13,593 nucleotides of DNA from Candidatus Hodarchaeota archaeon (GTDB lineage Archaea > Asgardarchaeota > Heimdallarchaeia > Hodarchaeales > Hodarchaeaceae), in NCBI GenBank assembly GCA_016839665.1, contig JAEOTU010000298.1, forward strand, positions 1 to 13,593, in the 5' to 3' direction. A program made the translations under genes and the position numbers. The notes below the pieces were generated by a model. That model saw only the letters and a list, made by a program, of their open reading frames with translations. It had not been told where the DNA came from and made no database searches. Positions 1-6,058 of the stretch are shown piece by piece. Position 1 is the stretch's first letter; every line of letters starts with the position of its first letter.

Positions 1-455
1 GTCTGATCAATTGCTTGACTGAACGATTCCATTGGAAGTACTCCACCAACGTTGGGAATGACTTCCAGCTCTAGATCAAATTTCTTAGTCAGAGCTTGAA
101 AAGTGTAGGAATTGGAGGTATATTCTAAATCATTAATAACAATTTTATCGTTTTTCTCCCACTTAATGCCTTCAGCAATCGCTGCAAGCCCATAACTAGT
201 ATTATAGGTGAAAGCAATCTCCTCTTCTGGAAATTTAGCTTTAATAAAGGTTCCTACTGTTTTACGATCCTCATCTATACCCTCCAATATTTTATCGAGA
301 GGAGGGAAGTACATGTCTCCGTAGGTTTTGTGATGCACAAGCCATTTCTGACATTCTTCAATAACTGGCTTTGGACTTGGGCTGATGGCCGCGTGATTTA
401 GAAATATTGCTTTTTCGGTAATGGGAAATAGTTTTCGAAGATTTTCAAGATCCAT
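1..455 (-). CDS. Class V aminotransferase-fold PLP enzyme, N-terminal part (cut by window edge)
   Basis: The minus strand is open from an ATG at 455 to the left edge, giving about 151 residues of a longer protein. It begins MDLENLRKLFPITEKAIFLN and continues HAAISPSPKPV, the usual opening of class V aminotransferase-fold enzymes (cysteine desulfurases, isopenicillin N epimerase-like enzymes). Further motifs are FTYNTSYGLAAIAEGI, the cofactor phosphate-binding region of the family, and NDLEYTSNSYTFQ. In cysteine desulfurases the cofactor ring is stacked by a His at the position of the Tyr in EYTSN, so this may be an epimerase- or lyase-like member rather than a desulfurase. The PLP lysine lies outside the window, so the reaction cannot be fixed. 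No clear Shine-Dalgarno precedes the ATG. A cluster of short repeats lies upstream at 515-542. Confidence 0.85.
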   Translation of the reverse strand, partial: MDLENLRKLFPITEKAIFLNHAAISPSPKPVIEECQKWLVHHKTYGDMYFPPLDKILEGIDEDRKTVGTFIKAKFPEEEIAFTYNTSYGLAAIAEGIKWEKNDKIVINDLEYTSNSYTFQALTKKFDLELEVIPNVGGVLPMESFSQAIDQ

Positions 456-514
456 GGGCTTTCAATCCTTAATAGAAGGTGTTTTTCAACGGATAAAACA
501 TAGTTTAGATGTAT

Positions 515-542
515 TGTTGAATACTGTTGAACATGTATTCAA
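515..542. repeat. Overlapping direct and inverted repeats upstream of the aminotransferase gene
   Basis: TGTTGAA occurs at 515-521 and again at 525-531, a 10-base period. TTGAATAC (517-524) and GTATTCAA (535-542) form an 8-base perfect inverted repeat around the second copy. The cluster touches the stop codon of the TPR gene and lies 60-85 bases upstream of the aminotransferase ATG, where an archaeal activator or repressor could bind. Function is inferred from position only. Confidence 0.3.
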
Positions 543-2398
543 TCTTTGTCCTTGATGTCTGTTTGTGTTCCTAATATTTTAGTTAGGTCGGTAAGATACT
601 TAATGGCTTCTCTTATCGAGTTTGATTTCAGTTCATCATTTTTTGTTGAGCTTGTTATGACTTCTTGAAGTTGATCATGTTTTTGAAAGATTTGGAGTGT
701 TTCTATCTGTCTTTGTGCTTTTTTTTCCATTGAAGCAAATTGGAATTGTTGCGCATGTCTTACTACATCTGTGAATTTTCTTGAAGCACTTCCATATCGT
801 TGTTTATGCATATCAATGATCCCTAATATCAGATCAACTTCGCCTAAAATGAGAAAAGATGCCTTAGCTGCGGACTTAAGATCACCTAAATACAGAATTG
901 CTTTTTCTAAATACTCTCTGTCGTTAAAAAACATAAAAAGTTCCAAGGATGTTTTTGTTATCCCTAATAAAGCTTGAGATTCAACTTCGAAAGACTCACT
1001 ATAATCAAGCGCTTTTGAAAATTCTTCATAAGCCTGTTCTGGTTGTTTTTGGTTTAGAGCGATGTTACCTAATGTGTTATAATATCTCCCCTTGTCAAGA
1101 CGTTTTTGAGAATCCCAAACCAAATCCTTAGCTCTGGAGATTAAATCTTTAATTTGTCCTGTATATTCATTTCCAATTCGAGAGAGGGCCTCTGCGTAAG
1201 CTAACAAGATTATTGCGGGGACATAATTAGTCTTTTCTTTGAAAGTTGATACACTTGTTTTATACCATTCCACTGCTTGATTTAAATTCCCTTGATTTAT
1301 CTCTAACCATCCTAGGGCACCGTAGGTAAATCCTAAACCGTAAAAATCGTTATTTTCCTTACTTAATTCCAAACTCGACTTGTAATGAGCTGTTGCTTCT
1401 TCCTTGTTACCAATAAGAGTGTGAATCATTCCTAGCGTATTATGTGCATATGCAGCTTGATCTGAATTGCCTACACTTTTATTGATCTCAAGAGATTCGG
1501 TTAAATACTTGATGGCAAGGTTATATTCTCCAATAAAACGGAGGTTTGATCCTAAGTTGTTAAGAACAACAATTCTCTGACTGGGTTTTTGAGCTAATGA
1601 TAAACACTCTATTAATATGTTCTTAGCTCTCTGATACTCCCCAAATGGATTTTGAAGCATCCAAACACATAGCAATCCTAAAGAAATAAAATACCTAGGA
1701 AAAGGTCTACAGAACTGGAGACTTCTTTGAATATAGTTAATGACTAATGTGCGATCAAAAGAATACCGTGCTAATCGTGCTTTAGCATATTCCATTGCTC
1801 CATGAGCTAATTCATTGGATGTTGGAACTTGTGCCGTATTAAGGGTTTTCCGTACAAGGTCACTCCAAGGTTTATGTTTAGCCAACTGAGCTATGTCCCA
1901 GAAGAAATCCATATTTGAATTCCAGTTATTTTCAAAGGAACTACGAAAAATATCATCTAATCCCTCCTTGAGAACCTGCAAGAATTCGTCTTCTCGTTGT
2001 AATTTATAAAAACAGTATAACAACATTCTGCGGTAATAATTTTGTCGTCCAAGATCGTTTGAGAGCAACGATAAAGCTTTTTGATACCATGGAAGTGCTC
2101 CAGAATAATCCTTCAGTCTATATTGAGTTGAAGCGATTTTTCCGTAAAGACTACTCTTCTGAGTATCATTTAACTCGATCCCCTGTGCTAGCAGGAGTGC
2201 ATTTTTAAGACATTCTTTTGAAGATTGATAATCTCTGTTATATTTTCTTATTTCACTTGATAATAAGTTGAACCAGTATTTTTCTTCTTTAGAAAACTCT
2301 ACGGCGGAAATAAATAGTTTTTTTTGAATCTTTACTGCTTCTTCAATTCTATTCTTTGAGAGGAGCTCACGAACTTCGAAAAAGTGTTTTTTAATCAT
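539..2398 (-). CDS. Tetratricopeptide-repeat (TPR) protein, 619 residues
   Basis: This is a long all-helical protein built of TPR-type helix pairs. The clearest repeats lie near residues 83-116 (YGKIASTQYRLKDYSGALPW), 276-309 (NNLGSNLRFIGEYNLAIKYL), 316-349 (NTLGMIHTLIGNKEEATAHY), 356-389 (GALGWLEINQGNLNQAVEWY) and 437-470 (NTLGNIALNQKQPEQAYEEF). Each shows the Gly/Ala-rich A helix and the A-x-x-x-Y/F pattern of helix B. The parts between are more diverged but keep the same period. There is no signal peptide, membrane segment, enzyme domain or DNA-binding domain, so it is probably a cytosolic protein-protein interaction scaffold. TPR proteins of this layout are common in large archaeal genomes and their partners cannot be predicted from the repeats. 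The ATG at 2398 has no strong Shine-Dalgarno. A TATA-like element inside an inverted repeat lies about 60-80 bases upstream. Confidence 0.88.
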   Translation of the reverse strand: MIKKHFFEVRELLSKNRIEEAVKIQKKLFISAVEFSKEEKYWFNLLSSEIRKYNRDYQSSKECLKNALLLAQGIELNDTQKSSLYGKIASTQYRLKDYSGALPWYQKALSLLSNDLGRQNYYRRMLLYCFYKLQREDEFLQVLKEGLDDIFRSSFENNWNSNMDFFWDIAQLAKHKPWSDLVRKTLNTAQVPTSNELAHGAMEYAKARLARYSFDRTLVINYIQRSLQFCRPFPRYFISLGLLCVWMLQNPFGEYQRAKNILIECLSLAQKPSQRIVVLNNLGSNLRFIGEYNLAIKYLTESLEINKSVGNSDQAAYAHNTLGMIHTLIGNKEEATAHYKSSLELSKENNDFYGLGFTYGALGWLEINQGNLNQAVEWYKTSVSTFKEKTNYVPAIILLAYAEALSRIGNEYTGQIKDLISRAKDLVWDSQKRLDKGRYYNTLGNIALNQKQPEQAYEEFSKALDYSESFEVESQALLGITKTSLELFMFFNDREYLEKAILYLGDLKSAAKASFLILGEVDLILGIIDMHKQRYGSASRKFTDVVRHAQQFQFASMEKKAQRQIETLQIFQKHDQLQEVITSSTKNDELKSNSIREAIKYLTDLTKILGTQTDIKDKD

Positions 2399-2704
2399 TT
2401 ACGTCAGTACTCCGCTAGAGGAAACAGCAAGAATCTTGGATATATTCTATTTACGAGAGTATGATTTAAATACTCTATTCTGGAAATTCAAAGTTAAAAT
2501 GTATGCGTTTGCATTATAATCTTGTGTAAGAGATATTTTCTTTAAAATTTCTATGTATAATGAATGAGAGTTATGCTAAGTATATGTAAAAGATTATTTT
2601 AATATGGAGCAATATTTACACTAAATTTCAGGAAAATGTACTTGATCAGACTCTTGATTTAGCTCATTCATCTTCTAAAATCCGATATTCATCTTCAATG
2701 CCTA
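2399..2704. other. Intergenic stretch, no gene seen
   Basis: About 306 very AT-rich bases lie between the start of the TPR gene and the stop of the thiolase gene, both on the minus strand. No open frame of convincing length or composition is present. The stretch should hold the TPR promoter (see 2456-2476) and the 3' end of the thiolase transcript. No strong hairpin terminator was found. Confidence 0.6.
2456..2476 (-). promoter_or_regulatory. TATA-like element within a 7-base inverted repeat, upstream of the TPR gene
   Basis: AGAGTAT (2456-2462) and ATACTCT (2470-2476) are a perfect inverted repeat around a 7-base AT centre. Read on the minus strand, this includes TATTTAAAT, a reasonable archaeal TATA box. 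It lies about 60-75 bases before the TPR start, so a leader of 30-45 bases would follow. A second TATA-like run (AATATATCC, minus strand) lies nearer, around 2437-2445. Confidence 0.35.
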
Positions 2705-3622
2705 CTAGTTCATTATTTGACGGACAATACGACAAGCTGAACACTCAGGTTTAGGAGAATATGAACTACAAGTCTCACATTTATAAACTTGTACAACAGA
2801 TGTTTTCAATAACACATCTTGGGTAATTGGGGATGTGACATTATAAAGAACCCGAGGGTCCTTCTTCTCTATTTCAATGAGAAATTGACTAATTTGAGAG
2901 CGGAAGGATCGTTTAGCAAAAGTACATTTCTTTTTCAGTATTGATAGTTGATTAACTCTGCAATAGTCTTGAATAGTCTTTTCTGATATTTTTTCCAGCG
3001 GTTTGATTCTTGTTGGAAGCGGTTGCTTGTTGACTGATCGGTACTGGATGTTATCACGAAAATTCTTCCCAAAATTACCCCTAATAATATTGAGAAGTAT
3101 TGTTTCCGCCTCATCATCAATAGTATTCCCCATTGCGATGAAATCTACTCTTAAATCTAAAGCTATTCTTAAAATTCCGTGACGACGCAATACTCCACAG
3201 ATGGTACATGGAGTGAACCGTAATCCCTTTGAATCTGATCGCTGAACGAGCTTGGGTAGAGAATAACCAAATAATTCAGTAAATGATTTATGAATATATT
3301 GAATATCAGGATAGGTAGCTTTAAGCTCGTCAATGATTTTCTCCCGAGTTGCTTGAATTTCCAAGTTTTCTTCTTCAAGAACAATTGCAGATAAAGACGG
3401 AATTTTCAGCTTTCGTCTGGATTTATTTAATACATGAAGTAATGCTGTGCTATCCTTACCGCCTGATAAAGCAACTGCGATCGAATGCCCTCGAACATTC
3501 CCTGGTATGCGTTTTAAAACTCTCCTCTCAAAATTTAACGAAAAACACCGAGGACAAAAGTATTGTGACGTGGGAGGAAATTCTAGTTCTCCAGGTAAGC
3601 CACACATGCATTGATGACTCAT
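2705..3622 (-). CDS. TtuA/Ncs6-family tRNA 2-thiolation protein (PP-loop ATPase)
   Basis: At 305 residues it has the usual length for this family. In order it shows an N-terminal zinc-binding region (C5, C7, C23, C26), the ATP pyrophosphatase P-loop SGGKDS at 53-58, the CTIC pair at 139-142, IDDEAET at 168-174, a third conserved Cys at 233 (KCTFAKRSFR), and a C-terminal zinc ribbon (C282, C285, C294, C297). In characterised TtuA enzymes three such cysteines hold a [4Fe-4S] cluster used for sulfur transfer, and ATP adenylates a tRNA uridine that is then thiolated. Which tRNA base is modified here cannot be read from sequence. The sulfur donor in this family is normally the thiocarboxylated C-terminus of a ubiquitin-like protein, and such a gene lies just upstream on the same strand. 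Oddities: the usual GHN before the DD motif is GNT here (165-167), and the usual DEG-type motif after the P-loop domain's next strand reads EEEN. Confidence 0.85.
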   Translation of the reverse strand: MSHQCMCGLPGELEFPPTSQYFCPRCFSLNFERRVLKRIPGNVRGHSIAVALSGGKDSTALLHVLNKSRRKLKIPSLSAIVLEEENLEIQATREKIIDELKATYPDIQYIHKSFTELFGYSLPKLVQRSDSKGLRFTPCTICGVLRRHGILRIALDLRVDFIAMGNTIDDEAETILLNIIRGNFGKNFRDNIQYRSVNKQPLPTRIKPLEKISEKTIQDYCRVNQLSILKKKCTFAKRSFRSQISQFLIEIEKKDPRVLYNVTSPITQDVLLKTSVVQVYKCETCSSYSPKPECSACRIVRQIMN

Positions 3623-3632
3623 TCGGTCTCAA

Positions 3633-3712
3633 CTAGTAAGGTCGGTTGCCAGTTTTCATCATATCACTACGAATGCTCGTAGGATCAGACGGTAAAACCG
3701 TCGTCATACCGA
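3633..3712 (-). promoter_or_regulatory. Candidate structured leader (two hairpins) before the thiolase gene
   Basis: Two perfect stems sit side by side in the gap between the Ubl and thiolase genes. GACGGT/ACCGTC at 3688-3693 and 3697-3702 has a 3-base loop; CTACGA/TCGTAG at 3667-3672 and 3677-3682 has a 4-base loop. A 5-base stem (3642-3646 with 3708-3712) could close them into a three-way junction. The minus strand has a TATA-like TATAAAAAT at about 3742-3750, so the hairpins would fall in the 5' leader of the thiolase mRNA. A 24-codon open frame starting at an ATG at 3707 and stopping at 3633 runs through both hairpins. A regulatory RNA or a leader peptide are both possible; neither is proven. 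Confidence 0.35.
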
Positions 3713-3751
3713 TAATGAAGTAATTTATCTGAACTTTTAACAATTTTTATA

Positions 3752-4060
3752 TCAGAGATTGTCATATGGATTCGTTGTTACAAAACCATGACCTTTAATA
3801 TATTGACCACCATCAATCAAATGCATTCCAAGGGGAAAAAGACCAACACGAGCATTTCGTGGTACAATAGTCTCTCGAAAAGCCAATTTCCCGTTTATAA
3901 AACAATCTCCACATTCTTTGAATTGCAATCCTAGTCTTTTGAGAAAATGTTGAAATTCCTCATTTTCTTCACTAGGAATCGATACAATTGTGTCTTCTGC
4001 TAAGGAAGCGTCAGGTTTAAATTTCTTTTTAAGAATACCATAGAGATGAACTTCTATCAT
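3752..4060 (-). CDS. MoaD/ThiS-like ubiquitin-fold protein with a tail beyond Gly-Gly
   Basis: This 102-residue protein has the beta-grasp pattern of MoaD/ThiS proteins: a first strand MIEVHLYGILKKKF, a central helix FQHFLKRLGL, then FINGKLAFRETIVPRNARVG and LFPLGMHLIDGG. INGK followed by a basic/acidic turn and RVxLFP is typical of the family. In canonical sulfur carriers and SAMP proteins the Gly-Gly is the C-terminus and is adenylated by an E1-like enzyme. Here it is at residues 84-85, followed by 17 more residues (QYIKGHGFVTTNPYDNL). Either the tail is removed by a protease, as in some Ubl precursors, or the protein is not a carrier. C50 and C53 form a CGDC pair. The thiolase gene follows 129 bases downstream on the same strand, which suggests a sulfur-relay role. 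The ATG at 4060 is clear; no Shine-Dalgarno is evident. Confidence 0.75.
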   Translation of the reverse strand: MIEVHLYGILKKKFKPDASLAEDTIVSIPSEENEEFQHFLKRLGLQFKECGDCFINGKLAFRETIVPRNARVGLFPLGMHLIDGGQYIKGHGFVTTNPYDNL

Positions 4061-4286
4061 CTGTTAAACCACTATTGAAGCATTGAACTAGACCTAGAAT
4101 GTTGTTTTACTTCCCAAATGTCACCAGATAGGCTTTTTATTGCAGTCTAATCTAATAAATTAAAAGAAGACAGTATTTTTATGATTCGCTTCTCTGGGAT
4201 CGTAAGAATACTTTATCACTTTCAATGTCTTTAGGATGTTAATTATTAATAAGAGTATGATTTCCTTCCTTAAATAGCATTGGAAA

Positions 4287-5141
4287 GTGGTCGTAAAAAG
4301 AAATCCATCAGTGGTCACAAATTTGTTCTACCCTAAATTCCCTCTTGATCTAACAGCGAAACCCCTTATTGGTATGGTGCACCTTCCTCCTTTACTTAAA
4401 CCTTTTAGAGGATCAGGTTCTGTGAAGGAAATCTTTAGTTTTGCGATTCAAGACGCAATCACATTAGAAAAAGCAGGTTTCGATGCTGTGTTAGTTGAGA
4501 ATTTTCATGATATCCCTTATTCTAAATATCAGGTCGATGAGAGTAAACTACTGTTGATGAGCTCATTGGTTGAAAAAATAATCTCCAATATAAACATACC
4601 ATGTGGAGTGAACATCTTAAGGAATGCGTGTGTTCAAGCCGTCGTGTTAGCCTCAGTAACGGGAGCAAGTTTCATCCGATGTAACATTTATGAAGGGGTA
4701 TATGTGACTGACCAGGGGATAATAGAGTCTGTAGCAGTTGATGTCCAGCAAATACATCAAGAACTACGATCTAGGGTTAAAATATTAGCTGATATCCATG
4801 TCAAACATGCTTCACCGTTGGGTAAATTCACATTAGTTGAATCAGCTAAGAATGCTCTCAATCGTGGAGCTGCTAATGCAATAATTATTTCAGGAAGAGA
4901 AACAGGACAATTAATTGATTTAGTTGAGTTGAAGAATTTCGTCAAGTTAAGCAGCATTAAACCAATATTGGGGAGTGGATTAGCTATTGAGAACTTGTCT
5001 GAAGTTTTTTCTTCTATTTCAGGAGCAATAGTTGGCTCTTCAATTAAGCTTACTGATAATTCTTCTCCTGTAGATATTGATAAAGCCAGGTCATTAGCAA
5101 CAGAATGGAAAAGTCAAAGAGAATTAGAAAAAGGGGGGTAA
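4287..5141 (+). CDS. BtpA/SgcQ-family protein
   Basis: This 284-residue predicted TIM-barrel protein carries the family's conserved blocks in order: IGMVHLPPL (28-36), VENFHD (70-75), GVNILRN (107-113), FIRCNIYEGVYVTDQGII (129-146) and ADIHVKHASPLG (168-179), with a late GSGLAIENL phosphate-loop-like segment near 229-237. The family is named for cyanobacterial BtpA, needed for stable photosystem I, and includes enterobacterial SgcQ. Archaeal members occur in non-photosynthetic organisms and their reaction is unknown. It should be soluble and cytosolic. A TAG stop at 4275 limits the start; the GTG at 4287 is the first usable codon, and a start some codons later is possible because the conserved part begins near residue 25. 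It is the first gene of a pair with the acetyltransferase, which starts 3 bases after its stop. Confidence 0.88.
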   Translation: MVVKRNPSVVTNLFYPKFPLDLTAKPLIGMVHLPPLLKPFRGSGSVKEIFSFAIQDAITLEKAGFDAVLVENFHDIPYSKYQVDESKLLLMSSLVEKIISNINIPCGVNILRNACVQAVVLASVTGASFIRCNIYEGVYVTDQGIIESVAVDVQQIHQELRSRVKILADIHVKHASPLGKFTLVESAKNALNRGAANAIIISGRETGQLIDLVELKNFVKLSSIKPILGSGLAIENLSEVFSSISGAIVGSSIKLTDNSSPVDIDKARSLATEWKSQRELEKGG

Positions 5142-5144
5142 TCA

Positions 5145-5573
5145 GTGATTAAAGAATTAGGGGTTGAAGATTACCCAAAAATCAAAGCTTTATGGAAAAT
5201 AGCCGGTTTACCCTCGAAACCAGAAGGACGAGATCACCCAGACAGAATTAAAGACCAATTTAAGAGTAAAAATACTTTTTTCATTGGAGAAATAGAGAAC
5301 GAAGAATTAATTGGAGTCGTTCTTGTTACACACGACACTAGAAAAGGATGGATAAATCGTTTGGCGGTTCTTCCCCAATATCAGGGTCGTGGAATTGCTC
5401 AACAACTAATTAAAGAAGCTGAAGATCGGTTATTTCAAGATAACAGTATTGAAGTGTTCTGTACATTAATTTTTAGCGATAATTCTGAAAGTACTTCATT
5501 ATTTGAGAAAGTAGGGTATGAGTTTTGGAATAATGTTCGATATTATTCTAAAAGGAAGCGGCCAGAGGCCTGA
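5145..5573 (+). CDS. GNAT-family N-acetyltransferase
   Basis: At 142 residues it has the size of a single GNAT domain. The acetyl-CoA binding motif A is plain: INRLAVLPQYQGRGIAQQLI (70-89), with the Q-x-x-G-R-G pyrophosphate loop at 78-83 on the expected strand-helix turn. A motif B-like end follows (LFEKVGYEFWNNVRYYSK), as do the early strands FFIGEIENEELIGVVLV. The substrate is unknown; such proteins may acetylate a small molecule, an antibiotic or a protein N-terminus. The GTG start at 5145 is supported by a GGGGGGT Shine-Dalgarno-like run at 5133-5139, which overlaps the end of the BtpA-family gene. With a gap of only 3 bases the two are surely co-transcribed and perhaps translationally coupled. 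Confidence 0.88.
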   Translation: MIKELGVEDYPKIKALWKIAGLPSKPEGRDHPDRIKDQFKSKNTFFIGEIENEELIGVVLVTHDTRKGWINRLAVLPQYQGRGIAQQLIKEAEDRLFQDNSIEVFCTLIFSDNSESTSLFEKVGYEFWNNVRYYSKRKRPEA

Positions 5574-5587
5574 TTGTCAATCTAGAT

Positions 5588-5864
5588 TTGAGGATCTCCA
5601 GACCTTTCCATCAAAAATATTTGCAGGCTTTGGTAATGATTTCTTTATCGATTTTCGTAAAACTTAGCAGTGTGTGTTGCAGCAATCGTTTTATATCCTT
5701 TTTTGTCACCCACTCTTATCGGGGTGTCAGTAGCTTTTGTTGCAGGAATTATGGTTTTTATTTCGTTTGATGAGCTATTACCTGCTGCTAAAAGTGCAGA
5801 TGAGTCTCATCTGGTCAGTTTTGGGATAATTGCTGGAATGATCATTATGGTACTGACCCTGTGA
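5588..5864 (+). pseudogene. Decayed C-terminal fragment of a ZIP-family metal transporter
   Basis: From about 5670 to the TGA at 5862-5864 the frame encodes the last two membrane segments of a ZIP transporter: YPFLSPTLIGVSVAF, VAGIMVFISFDELLPAA and SFGIIAGMIIMVLTL. Upstream, in the frame one base over, 5588-5669 gives residues such as ISRPFHQKYLQALVMISLSI that can be matched to the preceding ZIP segment (S-x-P-I, then A-L-x-x-S-x-L-S-G-x-x-E-P). The metal-site Glu-Pro of that helix is lost (VKLS instead). The frame is broken by a stop at 5658-5660, and no N-terminal five or six helices are present. This is therefore a 5'-truncated, frameshifted relic rather than a gene. It is related to, but not a copy of, the intact ZIP gene at 12578. 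No direct repeats or insertion sequence mark the truncation. Confidence 0.7.
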
Positions 5865-5905
5865 ATGTTTTCGTGAAACATTAAGAGGTTCAAATCAGTC
5901 GTTTG

Positions 5906-5937
5906 TCTCAAAATCATCCGTTTTGAGATTTTCTTTT
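5906..5937 (+). terminator. Hairpin plus T-tract terminator
   Basis: TCTCAAAA (5906-5913) and TTTTGAGA (5921-5928) form a perfect 8-base stem with a 7-base loop, followed at once by TTTTCTTTT (5929-5937). It lies downstream of the BtpA/GNAT operon and the ZIP relic and before the next gene, exactly where the plus-strand transcript should end. Archaea terminate mainly on U-tracts, so the T-run may matter more than the stem. Confidence 0.6.
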
Positions 5938-6058
5938 AATTTTCAAGTTTTCTATAATAGAATACGCTTTAAGAAAGCCATTTAATGCAAAAAATGAAGG
6001 TTACAACGAATAGAGAAAGAAATAAATTGACCACAATAAGCTCGCCAACGAGGTAGAA

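Noticed and set aside
771..1131. Two plus-strand open frames opposite the TPR gene
   Set aside because: Antisense to a well-supported repeat protein, short, and without domain or ribosome-binding signals.
3349..3636. 95-codon plus-strand open frame opposite the thiolase N-terminus
   Set aside because: Antisense to conserved PP-loop codons; composition gives no sign of a real protein.
3640..3712. C/D-box sRNA in the Ubl-thiolase gap (minus strand ATGACGA, CTGA 12 bases later, then ATGATGA)
   Set aside because: The first C box has a mismatch, the D'-C' spacing is too long and holds a hairpin, and no final D box follows.
5588..5770. 60-residue open frame read as a separate small gene
   Set aside because: Its first part aligns with the ZIP relic and its second part is an out-of-frame reading of the preserved ZIP helices.
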